This document shows positions 31,758-46,499 of a stretch of DNA of 64,000 nt, one piece after another. Position 1 is the first letter of the stretch, and each line of letters starts with the position of its first letter. The position numbers and the translations under genes were made by a program. Source of the stretch: Carallia brachiata (Eukaryota > Streptophyta > Magnoliopsida > Malpighiales > Rhizophoraceae); contig JADCRB010000020.1 of the NCBI GenBank assembly GCA_021464245.1, forward strand, positions 1,074,502 through 1,138,501, in the 5' to 3' direction. The notes beneath the pieces were generated by a model. The model was not told the origin of the DNA and did not search any database. It saw only the letters and a program-made list of their open reading frames with translations.

Positions 31758-31892
31758 GGGGTGATATATAAAATTAAGAAACACTAAACAAGAGGTTTTG
31801 CTGCTGGGGAGAAGACGATGATGGTTGTCTTGTTGAGGAAGAGGATGAGATTTTGGAGTAAAGGCTTTTGGTTGGCTACTCGGCTGCGACAG

Positions 31893-31900
31893 CTATATAG
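31893..31900 (-). promoter_or_regulatory. TATA box of the DVL gene
   Basis: CTATATAG, a palindrome, lies 136 bases upstream of the ATG at 31757. Confidence 0.4.
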
Positions 31901-32021
31901 GAGATGCAGAGTGGAAGTCTGCGAGAGGCTACAATGGACCCATTTTCAGGATGAGATTAGGAGGCTGTCCCACTTTTTGACATTGATGTCTTCATTACGA
32001 AGGAATTCTCTTCTGCAATGA

Positions 32022-34250
32022 CTTCATTGCCCTTCTCTTTTTTTCAGTGCATTGCTAGGGTATTTACATTTGAGGAATACTAAAGATATTAACATGTATA
32101 TTAAAATTATTTGCTTAAGGAAAATATTTGGTGGAATTTTTTGAGTAGGCTTAAATTGATATTTATTATTAGATAATTAATTTTTTTAAAATAAATAAAT
32201 TATTAAATACTATTAAATAAATTATGTGACTTTTTTAATTATGTAGTGTAGCTTTTTTGCTAAATAACAAGACACATTCCAAAATTTAGCACAAAAGAAA
32301 ATTATGAGTGGACCAAGTTCAAATAAAATGTCTTAACATAAATAGATTTTTTATTAATATGGCTTCATATTTATTAATACACGAGTTGTTGAACGAGATT
32401 TTTTTCCCTTCTGACTCAAAATGATGTGACAAGTTAAAAAAAAAAGTTCAAAATAAAATTTCTTTCATAGATATATTTCTCTTTTTTGTGTGTGTATCAG
32501 ATATAACAAGGTAATCGTACTGAAACTAAGTGAAAGAGAAATTAAAATTTAAATTTTAGTAATTTTAATTAGTTGTTGTTGTCCTCCCAAACCGAATATA
32601 TGAATAAACAAAGGAAATAGGTATGGGGTATTTTGGTCAATAGACACAAACGTCTGTTGTAATGGTCAAAATAGAGTGGGCGTCGTTCAAACCCTGAAAG
32701 CGACACGACAATGACATATAGAGACAGAAAAGCCGTGTGGGAAAAGCTAATGCGTACTTGCGTTGCGGCCCGCATTCAGCTTCCCTTATGCTATCTTTCG
32801 TATGCGAAGTAAAATTAACTAGAGGAGAAAAATATAATTATTATTATTTATTTTTTTATTTTTATTTTTTTTATTATTTTATATAATTTTATTATTTTAT
32901 TTTTTTCTCTTAAATTATTATTTATATTTTCTTTCATAATATTTTTTTTCTGTTAATTTTTTTTACAATTTAAATAATTTTATTTTCTCTATATTTTTTT
33001 CTTACAAATTACTATTTATATTTTCTTTCACTATAATTTCTTTCTCTTCCCTTTTTTTACAATTTCAAATAATTTTATTTTTTTTATTTTTTCTCTCACA
33101 AATTATTATTTACTTTTCTTTCACTTATTTTTTTCTTTCAATTTTTTCTATCACTCTAAATAATTATATTTCTCTTTAATTTTTTTTCTCTTTTTTCTCT
33201 CATTTATTCACACTCCAAACACACTCTTAAATCTCGTCGACACCAACGTGGCCATTTTTGTCCTTATACATTAGCCCACGTTTTATTTTCCTTCAGAAAA
33301 ACCTTCTCAAAGCTTGTAACAAAAAAAAAGAGGCGGCGGCGCCCAACTTCAGCCGTATCTCCTTTTTTTTAAAAAAATTTTAATCATTATTATTATTTCC
33401 ATCCCGATTGAGACCTTTGGCCGACAGTATTGGACTTTTGGCGGCCTGTGATATCAAAATAAATTTTTTATTGTAAGGTGTATTTTTTTAATGAAATTTT
33501 CATCCCATATAAAGTGCTGAGCAACTAATTTATGTTTGACAACTATTACATACTTTTTTAGATATTCTTAAAATAATATCACAAATTTATATAATAATAT
33601 TTAACATTTTATTTATTTACTTATTTTTTAAAATCTAATTATTTAATAGTCATTATTACTTTAAAACCTTTTAAAACTCTCAGTTAAGGTTGTTATTTTT
33701 TTTTATGTTTATTTTTTCCCTCTATTTTGTAATTCCTCTAAGTATTCTAGAAGCAGCCTGGCGATGACCCACCTCCTTCTAAGGCCTAACTGGTACAGGT
33801 AGCACTTTTGTTTTAAGGAAAGAACACTATCCAGTTTGAAAAGGAGATTTGGGCTTTGGTTTACTTTTTGATTCCCTTATGGTGTGTTTGTTTTGCTGCG
33901 AAAAACGTAAGAAAATAAAAGAATTTATAATAATAATTATTATTATTATTATTCTATTAATTTATCATCACTTTTTATTTTTCCTTAATTTGTTTTACTT
34001 ATCTAAATAATTTATTTTTTTATTATTTTTTTCTCACAAATTATTATTTATTTTTCTTTTTCTACACTTTATTTCTTACAATTTTTTTCTACTTATCCAA
34101 ATAACTTATTTTTTTCACAACTTTTTCTCTTACAAATTACTATTCATTTTTTTCTCTTACACTTTCTCTACTTATCTAAATAACTTATTTTACATAACTT
34201 TTTTTCTCATTCCTTTCTTTTCACACATTTTCTCTCAATCCAAACACATT
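32022..34250. repeat. AT/pyrimidine-rich low-complexity DNA, possible MITE at 33880-34250
   Basis: 32820-33235 and 33930-34240 are built from diverged copies of a phrase like CTCACAAATTATTATTTA-CTTTTC, almost free of G on this strand. Both end in TCCAAACACA. The second begins TGGTGTGTTTGTTTTG at 33882, which is roughly the inverse of its AATCCAAACACATT end, so it may be a MITE of about 370 bases. 32569-32775 holds only incidental frames. Confidence 0.4.
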
Positions 34251-37200
34251 ATTATTGTTCGTATAAAGTGGGAAGAAACCCCAGCTATTGAAGGTTGAAT
34301 GACACAAGACGTTCCTTTCTCTTTTATAATTGTTGTTAGCTGCCAAGGAAAAAAAATCAGGAAATTAGACATGTGAATTATATCCGTGTGTGTAAATAGA
34401 AAGAAAAAGAGTATCGGTGGACACAAATTTCATGGATTCATATGACCACAAAACGTTCTATATTATGTAGTAAAAAATTATTAGAAACACATCATATTTT
34501 GTATAACATAAAAAGTTTTATGGTAGTATAATAAAAATATGTATAAAATTTTTTATATGGTCCAAAATGTCATCGGTACAATAGATATATTTTGAATTTA
34601 TTATAAAATATCTTATTTGACCATTTAATCCCCGAAATGTGTGGTTAAAGCAGTCCAACAAAAAGGCTGCGCCGGACCCCGAAGAAAGCAGTTTTTAAGG
34701 CTTCAAGGGCAGTACTTGCCAAGAGCTTCTAGAGAAGAATTAGCTAGCTTTGAGCCCAAAGCAAAACAAGAAAATTACTATCAATTAAACCATTTCATGC
34801 TTTAATGAAGCGTATAGAAAAAAAATTAAAAACGTAACATCAGAAAGATTTAGTCAGATCTTTGGATTAAAGTTGAAAAAGATGCCCTTGCCGCCAGCAG
34901 GAATTAGACGTTAATAAGCACTAAGCAGCCACACTGTTAGCAGTCAAAAGATGAAAAGTCGAAGTGGCCTTTTCAAATTCGAAGAATAATAGTGAAAAAA
35001 CATAAACAGCAGTATTGCAGTAATCCATGATTTTGTGACCAAATTTAAGGTCATCACAAATAGTTAGCAAATCAAAATTTTTAACTGGTTCCGAGGTGAC
35101 AGCACATCTCCCAGCAATGTTAGACAAGTGTCAGTGTCCAACATGAGAACGCATGGCTATATAAAAATAAAAATAAAAAAAAAACCATGAATACACAGTC
35201 TGAGATTCTTTGCCCAATTTTTACTCAAATTACAATAAATTTTTAATTTTTTATAATAATAACAAAACCTTTTATAATAAAAAATATTTTTATTATTTTT
35301 TTATTATAAAAAATAGTGTTGTTGTTGTAAAAAATTAAAAACTCGTTATAATTTTAGTAGAACTCAGATAAAAAATCTCAAGACAACATACTTTTTCCGA
35401 TAAAAAAAGTCCATAGTTCACGTCTTCTAGATTTCTACTAGGGTAAACAAGCACTACCTGCTATTCAGCTGTTAGTACGTGGGTTACATGCCCCATTTTT
35501 CCGAAGAGGGAATGTGCATCCCTGTAGCCACATTCATCCTACAACGTAAGAAATCAGATCGGCCTCCTAATGGAAAAAAAAAAAAAGTACCAAGTCGGAT
35601 CTCTTAGGCCATGAAAATATTGAAATTGTGGGCTGCTGTAACATAAACCATTGAATTAATCCTAATGTAATAATAGCCTAAAGGCGCAGATCTTAAACTC
35701 AAGTCAGATCACCCTTTTTTCTGCAGCATGCTTTGTGTCTAAAGGACGACAACACTAGCAAACCTAAAGTTGTTCATCCAAAAACATAAAGAACAGGAAG
35801 AGAAGGCAATCAATGCATGGCTGCTGAAGCTAGATTTTAGCAAGAAGCTTCATCAGCAGACCCAGAGTGCTTAAGAAACTGGTGTGCAGTGCAGTCCGTT
35901 CTGACTGCCAATGCAGGAATTAAAACAGTGCAACCAATTGCATGGAAATCATTCATAACAACATTCTTACATAAAATTGCCAATCAGATTGCATGAATAA
36001 AATGTTGAACGGTCAGCACCAGAAGCATACCCTCCTGTTGGTGCCTACAAAGCAAACAACTTTAACAGCATAGTAAGGCAGGAAGATCCAAAAAGGGAGT
36101 GAGTGGGGGATTGATGGTATCAGTATCCCTTGCGAAAAATCATTTCACAGGAAAAAAGAGCTCCATATCAGAAAATATAACAAGTGGCACACCCAATGAT
36201 ATTAATAGAATCTAAAACAGGCATTAGTATTCTTTAATAATGCAACATGCGATCAAGAACAACAAAATAAGCAAGTATTTGACACTCATTCTCATAGATA
36301 CCATTTTGTGTTACGAGATTTCAATGAAAATGGAGTCTTCTTTCACAATTCATGTTTTAGTATAAAATCCAGTAGACCTATCAGGGCAAGGTTTGTACAC
36401 CATCTCTCTTACACGACACAGCGAGACTACATATTGAATCAAAACAGAAACAAGACACGAAGGGAAGGAAAACTGCACTACTCAAGGAAAAAAAAAAAAA
36501 TCAGTCTTCTAGCATCATCCCACCAATAGAACATGTAAAGCGATAGTTGTACCCCTACTTTTTCCGATTAAAGGCAAAGATACAAATATTTCTTCCCTTT
36601 ACGGGAAAGGGGAAGGGGTTGGAGTGAGGCAAATATTTAAAAGAGAAACAACAAAATCACAAGTCTTGAAAAGAAAAACCATAAACTATCAGGTAACCAT
36701 GATCCACGTGCCATCTCCATAAAAATACAGGGAGTTATGATCTTGGAAGCAATAACTAGAAATCATTTCATTTGTCAAATGGTCACCTCTAGAAGGAGAC
36801 AAATCACTCTTTATCATTTAAAGAAACATTCCAAAATAATTGCAGAATTTCAATTGCAGAAACTTAATATCATGACTCATAATTATTGATGCATGTAGGT
36901 AACATGCACAATAACTTAGTCATGCGCATATCCAAGACTGATACTTCGAATCAGCCAGAAAGACAACAAGAATAGTAGACTTGAACACATAGCGGCAATG
37001 AAGCTTGATTAATGGAAAATTTCCAAAGATCCAATGTGAGAAAAAGTAAATCACCTCTGTTGTGCTGGAAGATAATACAGTAGCCTATGTCCGAGAGCAA
37101 GGAGGTATCTGTTCTAGGCCCTCATTTTCATTCTCTTAAATTTCTTTGGAAACATATGATCTCATATAAAATAATAATGGGTTAATTATGTGCAATCCAA

Positions 37201-38639
37201 AAGCCAGACTACGTATAGGAAAACACCTTCCCAAAGTCTATTAAAAAATGTCTCACTTTTACGCTGCTCATACTATAATCCTAGACTGAACTGAGTGTGA
37301 ACCTCAGTTCAAAACCAGATATGCATTCACATCTGGATTTTTTTTTTGGAAAAAATTGCATCTCCAGAATATGTCAAAACTAATCATTCATCAATTCCCA
37401 TACATAAGAATGTGCCCGCTGGAAACTCACATCCCGCTGGGAAACCATTAATTGCAAACCTCAGTCCGATCCAAGGGAAGTCTATTCCTGGTGTGCATCT
37501 TTGTGCGCGCAGATCCTTATAGAACCCCACAACTACACAAAATATAATTTGGCAGACCAAAATGGCAAAATACATTAATTCGCCCATAAAAACCATCATA
37601 CAAACTCAAGACACCTCTAATTGATTCATTTCGTTTCTTAGAGATAAATATCTGGGCATAGGAATATGAAACGGTAAAATTGGGGAATTTACTTCCATAC
37701 ATTCCTTAGTGATTTCAGTGATAAGCTGCCATCAATCCCACATCAAAGATCAGCTTTCCAAGCTTTGAAAACTACACATAGTTAACTCCCATTCAGCAAT
37801 ACTGTAAAAGAGAAGATATCTGTCTGGCATCACCAAGAACATACTACCAATTCTTAGAGCTATCTGAGATATACCAAGGATAAGTATGATCATATTGCCA
37901 GGGTAGAGAAAGTAAGAAAATTAAAAAAGAATACAAGAATAAAGAAAAGCAGAAACTAGGTATTTCACACAGAAAAATTCAACTCAAATACCTGCAAATA
38001 AGATTTTAATGAAAATTCAAATTTAGTCATACATATATTCTGAAAAATTCACACAAATATAGAACAAAGGAATGCCCAATAATCAGCTATTTTCTACCAT
38101 AATTTGGAATGGAATATCCCTTAATTTGAAAGCAATACGTCAAACAGTATATATTGACATTCTCTAAATATCATGATCACATAAACAAAGATCATTGCAA
38201 AAAGGGTAAAGAATTAAATGGAAAAAAATCAAGTGCAACACAGTAGCTTGGTCCCATGACAACTGATTTAAATACAAGTTTAGGATGACAGCAAAGGAAC
38301 CACAACATAACTCATATTTATTATACTGACAGTGTACACTACTAATAATTTGCTATAACATTTTGTGATGCAAAGATACCTGAGATGGCTAATGTATCGA
38401 ACAGGATAAGATGATGTCAAATAAGCTAAAACAGGAAACCATAATCAGTCACCTGGCATATAAAATGCAATAAGCTTACTAATGCATGGCTGTGAATCAA
38501 AGGCGTATACAGAGAGTTTAGCGTAGTGATTGGTCAAGTCATTGCATAAGAATCAGTAGACAAACATTGAAAGGACTCATAATTAAATAATTCAATGTTA
38601 AAAATTGCAATCCAGAAGATAATGTTATTAATCTTCTAC
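34251..38639. other. long stretch without a confident gene
   Basis: Moderately AT-rich with no repeat of the array to the right. On the minus strand a few exon-like stretches stand between plausible splice sites. One is 37430-37530 (GFYKDLRAQRCTPGIDFPW and on). Another, near 35942-35860, follows GGCAG and has two open readings, one of them leucine-rich and ending MKLLAKI before a TAG. They could be 3' exons of the unit discussed at 38640-39000, but I cannot assign them. Confidence 0.25.
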
Positions 38640-39000
38640 CATACTGAAATCCAATCTGAAAAAACTCTATGACACCATATGTTTGAGCGACAATATGATG
38701 GATACCTACAAGATGGAACACTGAAGAAATTAAACAAATGATCGTAATCATATTCAGTAGACATAATTTATGCAATTAATCATGTACTTTGCCAGCATTG
38801 GGAAAAAAAAGCTACCATGTGATGTAGAAATCAATTATGATCTATTCCAACAAGCTGCATAAAAATGATAGGAAATGACTGAAAGCAAGAAACTTTTGGA
38901 ACCCAACTTCTCATCTCCATCCTACACCTTTCTATCAAATATGCATCACTTGTGGGCACATACAATACAGGATTTACATAGAAGGAGCTTTTCAATATGG
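38640..39000 (-). other. candidate exons of an unidentified minus-strand gene
   Basis: Two stretches have acceptor, open frame and donor. 39000-38928 follows GTGCAG and reads AILKSSFYVNPVLYVPTSDA, then YLIER, before AAG/GTGTAG. 38705-38640 follows TTGTAG and reads IHHIVAQTYGVIEFFQIGFQ before ATG/GTAGAA. A third, 39882 downward, reads LANVPKEVKDDLANP and has a relative at about 50490 (ANVPEEVEDNLADPDG). These differences keep the frame, which hints at coding. I recognise no family. Confidence 0.25.
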
Positions 39001-39664
39001 CTGCACAAAACATTGGAATCAAGTTATAAAATATCCAACTCAAAATAATTTGATAGAAAATCATCAGAAGAACACCTATTTATGAGCTTATATCAAATAA
39101 TAATCAAATTCCTTTGGTTTTCAATGATTGTCTTAAAACATATTCCTGTTATCCCTATTCTAAGCCAAACAAAATTGTGTCCCTATTTCTGGAATACCGG
39201 ACTCAACATTTGTTTTCCATAACATGAAATTGCTCTGCATCGAAACCCAAATAGAATGAAAAATCAGCGTCTGTGGTTCAGATGTTTACCTGGTTTAATC
39301 GTTCTAACTTATGAGATAGTTTACCACCCATCCCAGCTCCGAGCTTTACTTTTCCATGGCTTTATCCAGAGTTATATGTACATGTAGAAGCGGATTAAAG
39401 AAACAAAAGTTGCGTTACTTCTGAATGTAATCACCATTAAGACCAACTGTCAAGGTTTTCTCCACTGAGGTACAAACCTATACTGCATATGCAGCTTTGT
39501 ATTCTTAAACCCCACCTTTGCAGTCGGCTAAGGCCTTAGCTAATGCACACCATATCTTAATAAGAGACAGAGACCCAAAAGCAAAAACAGAAACAAAAAA
39601 AGAAAGCTCGTCAAGAAATTCGGGCTATCATGCAATAATATGCCCCAATAATAAAGACCTTGCA

Positions 39665-42600
39665 CAGATGGATATCTAGTCATGCACATCAAATTAAAAA
39701 TTGTTCATATCCACCACATTATTTGATAATAAACCCAAAATGGGCCGAATAGACAGGTGAAAAGCGAATAATGGCAGACCAGAAAAAACTTAACGGAGTT
39801 GGACAACTTGATAAGTAAAAACAAGCACCTAATGCGTGGATTTGCAAGATCATCCTTGACCTCTTTCGGAACATTGGCTAACCTGAGAAAGAGAATGAGA
39901 GAACTCATAAGTGACAGATTGGGTAAAAAAATTCTATATTGTCCTCTTGTATGCTATAAGATTATGTCCAACGGCACTCAGGAAAAGTACTGGAGACCAA
40001 GTGTACATATCCAGGTGAGAGATTTAGAAGATTCTGATGCAGTAGAGAAAATCCAGGGAACTGTGATGAAAGGCACTGAGCTCAAGGGCTTGGACAACAT
40101 TCAACCAAATGAACAAATCCACGAGCAGAAAGAAATTTGAGATCCGACAAAACAAAGATGACATCATAATCCATGCAGATCTGAGAATTTAGAAGGAGAC
40201 AAGTGTAATGCAAAGATAAGGCATATCCAGAACACCAATTTCTAAGCATTATTAAAATCCAGTAATGCATGCTTGGCACAAGTTCACTGACTGCCAGTGT
40301 TTTCATTTTTGCTTTTCTTGTCTCAAGTTTTCCAATTAGTTCCATTATGATTATGCATTTAATATGCAAGCATTAAAACACCATTTAGTAAGTTGTGTCA
40401 AATGAAATTCAAAGTTGGCATCCACAAATACTTGTGCTATTTCCTTACGTCTTAACTTCAACTAATTGAACAGTAAAACACACAGTAACGGAACTAAAGT
40501 TGCAGCATTTTCCAACCTTAAGAGGCCCCTTGTAATCGAATATGAAAGAAAAGATCTTCCTTACAAACTGTTATAGCCTCCTTTCAATCTACCCTAAATT
40601 ATTTTCCATTCAAATCCCATCATTTACCGTTTTCCAATATTATTAGTCAGACTCAAGAAGTCAGACCTGCCAATATTAGATGGAAAGTAGGACAAAAGTT
40701 TAACAATGTGGTGACTCTAAAATTCTCTAATGTTTTGGATGACCTCCACTGACTTGTCTTCTAAGGTGGCATTGGTTCCAACTAAATCATCCAATCATGC
40801 TTCCAACTGGGAGTTAAGAGCAAAATATTTTGTCAAAATGAAGATAAACCAACAGATTTATGAAGAAAGCAACAATGCATGGAAGAACAACTAACTATGT
40901 TTGCCAAATAAAATGAAACAAATTCAAGAAAAGGTGTACGAATTCCCCACAGAAATAATAGAGTTAATTTTGCAGGTAATGAAAGGTAAGATCAAAGAAT
41001 AGTGATTACCTGTGCCTTTCTATTGAAGAATGTTAGCATTCTTTTGGCACACAGAATAGCAAGTCTTCAACCATAAGGATACAAAACTGTAAGAATAGAA
41101 TGTTACCAAGCAGGCCAGCCCATCTTTGCTACATGTCTACACTTCATCATTGACTTCATTGGCAAGCACAGAAATATCCAAAAAGATACCGTCATTAGAT
41201 CTTTCAGAAAATAAGGGGATTTTAATGCAGGGGAGAAGTATGAGATACACATAAATAGTATGCATATAAATAGTGCAAAAAACACAACATCTTGACCTCT
41301 GTAGATGGGGTACTGCAGAACCAAAATTGAAATGCACCATCATGTTCCAGCAAATGTTGGAGCCTCAATTGAAGAGAAGCGGAAAATTGACATAGTACAA
41401 TTACAACTCTAGATGGGGGAAAATCTTGAACTGCCAATAAATCAAGAACTCACATAGCTTTATTATGGTTACTGCAAGAAAAATTAATAACTTCCCCATC
41501 ACTGCATTAACCACACATGCCATACATGTTGCAGCAAGAAAGTGAATAGGAAGGAAAAAAGAGCCTTCCTTCAAAAAACCAAAATTCATATATTTCAACT
41601 TCCCCTAAACTATTCACTCTCCGTTTTTTAGCGATTACTATTTTCCAAGATCATTACTAAAAGCATAAGACCTGATGTATGAGATGGAAAGTAGGGCATG
41701 ACAAAAGAGTAACAAGACGAGGACGCAAAAATTCATACCTGAAATTCCTTAAGAAAAATGGTTATTCAGAATAAAGTTAAAACAACCCAGAGATAAAACA
41801 CAAGTCTGATAGTATTACCCTCACAAGAGAAGAAAATACAAAATGCTGAGATGAGGCAACATGTCAATGGAATCAAATTTTCAAGAGCACAACAATTAAA
41901 GAAAGGACTTGACCTGAAGGTAGAGCTGTGGAGAAGATCATACAAACTGGAATCAATCCTCGTACACAGTGCCTATAGAGAAGAAAACAAAATAGAAAAA
42001 AAACATGTAAAAAAATGCAGAAGAACAAGAAATCATGAAGAAAGTAAAGAAAAATGAAAACTTACAATGGCTTGCCAATCCAATTGCAGCAAATCCAAGA
42101 ATAAATGCATCAAATTTCCTGTAGAAAGATGACTGCACAATCATTTTGCAGATAAAGGAACAGATCAATGCGACAGAGCATGTCTTTCTGCAAAAAAATT
42201 AGCAGGTCTCAGCATAGAGAGAAACATAGATATTCACCCAATAAGGATCACATGATCTAGAGAACCAGAAGTTACCTTCATTGATTCAGCCAACAGCCTG
42301 GGCTCTTCTTTGTTTGATGCCTACACCACTTCATGAACTTGATTAGAACAAGAGCAGAAAATATGCAAAAAAGAATACAAGGAGTATGCACAACATGCTT
42401 GACAACGCTATCTTACAGTGTAAGAATCAGAACAGAACAAGAGGATGACGCCAATATTCATAATCCATGCAGATATGAAAAATTAGAAGGAGACACACGT
42501 GCAGTGCAAAGATAAGGCATATCCAGAACACCAAGTTCTAAGCATTATCAATATTCACTAATGCATATTTGGTACATGTTCACTGACTGTCAGTAATTGA
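39665..42600. repeat. partial tandem array, unit 1
   Basis: Contains, left to right, the modules at 39665-39890 (match 50270-50500), 39970-40300 (match 50570-50900), 40500-40750 (match 47330-47600 and 51393-51640), 41010-41400 (match 48545-48930, 52070-52440, 56070-56440), 41610-41990 and 42060-42370. The block near 42450-42600 repeats 40160-40300, marking the start of the next unit. Exon-like frames lie on the minus strand. Confidence 0.8.
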
Positions 42601-42712
42601 TTTTTACCTTTTTTGTCTCAATTTTTCCAATGAGTTCCATTATGATTATTTTTGGTTTTCTTGTCTCATATTGGTGCATGAGTTAGTACTAAATAATGTA
42701 AACGTTAGTTCT

Positions 42713-42876
42713 TGTTTTAATATGAACATCAATAATATGGAATGCCTCAACTCAAATGAGAGAGTCAGACTATATTTTATATTATTTCTAAAATATATAT
42801 ACAGCATACATAACCGATATGGGACTATAACACAGCTATTTACACGATCACATATAACACCACTATTCACTTAACA
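42713..42876 (-). repeat. copia 3' LTR
   Basis: 164 bases, TG...CA on the minus strand, paired with 46709-46872. The purine tract directly abuts it at 42877. Confidence 0.9.
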
Positions 42877-42883
42877 CTCCCCC

Positions 42884-45800
42884 TCAAGTTGGAGCATAGA
42901 TGTTAATCATGCCCAACTTGTCGCAAAGTATCTTCATTCTAGGACCATGTAGTGACTTGGTAAAAATATCTGCAACTTGATCTCCTGTCTTCACATGAGT
43001 AGGGGCAATTAATCCTTGTTGAAGCTTTTCTCTAACAAAATGACAATCAACTTCTATATGCTTAGTCCATTCATGGAACACTGGATTTGAGGCGATATAG
43101 AGAGCAGCTTGATTGTCACACCACAATTTCATGGTTGAACTCTTAATTCCAAGTTCTTCAAGAATTTGTTTAACCCACATCAACTCACAAGTAGCCTGGG
43201 CCATAGCTCTATACTCAGATTCTGCACTTGACCTGGACACCACTGGTTGTTTCTTACTTTTCCATGAGATGAGATTACCTCCAACAAATACACAATATCC
43301 AGAGCTAGACCTTCTATCATCAGGAGATCCAGCCCAATCAGCATCACAATACCCTTCAACTCTAGTATGTCCATTATCACGATACCAAATACCTAAACCA
43401 GGAGTTTTCTTCAAATACTTGAGTATGCGCAGAACAGCATGCCAGTGGGGAGTACGAGGAGATGACATGAATCTACTCACTACACTTACAGAAAAGGCTA
43501 TATCGGGTCTTGTTACGCCAAGATAGTTAAGTTTGCCAACAATTGCCTATACCTTTCTGGATACTCATATAAATCTCCATCATCTGCTGCTAGCTTCACA
43601 TTTGGATCCATAGGAGAGTCTACTGGCTTTGCTCCCAACAAACCTGTTTCAGCTAATAAATCAAGCACATACTTTCTTTGATTTAGAAAAATACCTTGCT
43701 TGGACCGAGCTACTTCAATGCCCAAAAAATATTTAACTGACCAAGATCCTTGGTTTGAAAGTGTTTACTAAGAAACCGCTTCAATGAATCTATACCTGCA
43801 GAATCACTCCCAGTTATGACAATATCATCTACATACACTCCAAGAAGTATAGTCCCTGCATTGGTATGTCGTGCGAACACAGAATGATCACCATGACATC
43901 GAGTAAGGCCAAATTGTATGATAACCTCACTAAACTTACTAAACCAAGCACGCGGGGATTGTTTAAGGCCATAAAGGGATTTCTTCAATTTACACACCTT
44001 ACCAGACTCCCCCTGAGCAACAAACCCTGGTGGTTGCTCCATATATAATTCTTCTTGTAAATCTCCATGCAAAAAGACATTTTTCACATCAAGTTGATGG
44101 AGAGGCCAATGATTGATGGCAGCAAGAGAAATCAACCGTCTCACGGATGCAAGTTTAGCAACTGGTGAAAAGGTGTCAGAATAATCAACACCATAAACCT
44201 GAGCATAACCTTTAGCTACTAATCGAGCTTTCAACCTGGCCAATGATCCATCAGAATTCAATTTGACCGTGAACACCCATTTGCACCTAATTGCATGTTT
44301 TCCTGCAGGAAGTGAAACTAAATCCCAAGTGTTATTCATTTCAAGAGCAACAATTTCCTCTTCCATAGCTTTCCGCCAACCAGGATCACTGACTGCCTCA
44401 CCAACAGACTTAGGAATGAAATAAGTATCAAGAGAACCAATAAAAGCACGAAGAGAAGGAGACACATGCCTGTACTGAACATAATTAGCTATAGGGTGTT
44501 GGGTACAACTCCTTTGTCCCTTACGAAGAGCAATGGGTAGGTCCAAATCAATCAAAGGATTCTCATGTCCAAGATCTTCCGACGAGAGGACTGTCTCAGT
44601 AGAGGGAGAATTCACGTGCTCTAAAGAAGCCTTAGGAAACACAATGTTCCGAGGTGCTCGGGAATACACTTGGTAAGAAAGGGATTGAGAAGCTGATGTG
44701 TCATCAGGAATTGTAGAAGAAGACCCAGTTAACTGATAAATAAGAAAATCATCAACACTAGAAGAATTACAAGACTCTATAGACACAACAGGGTAAAATG
44801 GAGTGGACTCGAAGAATGTGACATCAGCTGATACAATATAACGATTAAGTTTAGGAGAATAGCACCGATATCCTTTTGTGTCTTGGAATAACCAACAAAT
44901 ACACATTTCACAGACTTAGGATCAAGTTTACTTCGTCAGGACGGGTATCTCTAACAAAACAAGTGCACCCAAAGACGCGTGGAGATAAAGAAAATATGGG
45001 TTGGTCTGGAAAAAGAAGCTTATGAGGAATTTCGCCTTGAAGAACCGAGGAAGGTAAACGATTAATTAGATAACAAGCAGTTAAAACTGCATCCCCCCAA
45101 AAATATTTTGGCATTTGAGTATGAAACATTAAAGCTCTAGCCGTTTCAAGTAAATGACGGTTTTTCCGTTCAGCTACCCCATTTTGTTGTGGGGTATCAG
45201 TGCAAGAAGATTGATGAATAATACCATGAGAAGTCATAAACTTCTGACAATCAAATGAAAAATACTCTGGAGCATTGTCACTACGAAGAATTTTGATAGA
45301 AGTTTGAAATTGATTGGAAATTTCAGCATACAGTGAAGAGAAGATGGTGAAAATTTCAGATCTAGATTTCATTAAATAGAGCCAACTCACACGCGAGAAA
45401 TCATCAACAAAAGTAACAAAATATCGATATCCAGACCTTGACACAGTGGGACATGGACCCCAAACATCGGAATGAATCAACTCAAAAGGAGCAGACGCTC
45501 GTTTATGGACTCTAGGAACATAAGTAGATCTATGATGCTTAGCAAACTGACATGACTCACATTCTAACTTTGATAAAGACCTTAACTCAGGAAACAATTT
45601 CTGCATGGTAGAAAGAGACGGGTGACCCAATTGACAATGAATATGTAAGGGAGAGGTTGAAACCCCAGAACATGCGATAGGCTTCTTATCATCAAGCAAA
45701 TAAAGTCCTCCAGATTCTTGACCTCTACCAATAATCTTCTTCGTCATAAGATCTTGTATTTCAAAATGATCAGGGAAAAAAGACACACAACAATTATAGT

Positions 45801-46398
45801 CTTTTGTAAGTTTGCTAACAGAAATCAGATTAAAAGGTAAATTTGGAAGGTATAACACAGAAGATAGTGACAGAGAGTTTGAGGGTTTTGCATTACCACA
45901 ACCTTTGACCAAAACTGAGGATCCATTAGCAAGGGTGACATTAGGCAAAGTAGTGGACAATGAAAAAGAACTAAGATTACCTAAATTACCAGTCATATGA
46001 TCTGATGCACCCGAGTCGACAACCCATGTCTTGTTGGAAGAGGTGAGGCAAGCAGTGGGATTACCTGTTTGGATTAGATTAGCAGTGGGAGAGACTTGCT
46101 GTCTAGAAATTTGAAATTCAGAAAACTTCTTATACTCTTCCTCAGTCAAGGTGACTGTTTTCTTGGGATCCTCAGTTTGGAGTGCAAAATTACCCTGACA
46201 TGCAACATTGGCCACCATATCACTAGGTTTCCCATGTAATTTCCAACATGAACGTGCCATATGATTGGAGCCTCCACAATAATAACATACACGACCTCGT
46301 CCACCATCTCTTCCACCTCCTCTTCCTACTCGACCACTGCGTCGACCACCAACTGCTTTCTGTTCTGCCATGGTTACTGCTCGCGGATCACTGTTCAC
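42884..46398 (-). pseudogene. copia gag-pol polyprotein, frameshifted, gag truncated
   Basis: Domain order on the minus strand is copia-type. There is a zinc knuckle CYYCGGSNHMARSC, protease VVDSGASDHMTG, integrase with an HHCC segment (HCQLGHPS, CESC) and DVWGP/SDNAPEYF residues, reverse transcriptase with YVDDIVITG, and RNase H with YCDADWAGSPDD and SAESEYRAM. The frame breaks near 44907, near 43720 and near 43500. Only about 37 residues precede the zinc knuckle, so the capsid part of gag is missing. It cannot give a working polyprotein as it stands. Confidence 0.92.
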
Positions 46399-46499
46399 GA
46401 ATACTGTTCACCTACTGTAGCAGGTCCCTGTATAGCAGACACTATAGCTGAGACGGCACTGTAGCGGCGGCGGCACTGTAGCAGATTGCTGTTCACAAG

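Noticed and set aside
31818..32021. 67-residue arginine-rich open frame on the + strand beside the DVL gene
   Set aside because: It overlaps the likely promoter of the DVL gene on the other strand, matches no family I know and has a composition typical of a chance frame.
46248..46464. Two + strand frames over the copia gag zinc-knuckle region
   Set aside because: Antisense shadows of the glycine/arginine-rich minus-strand reading frame.
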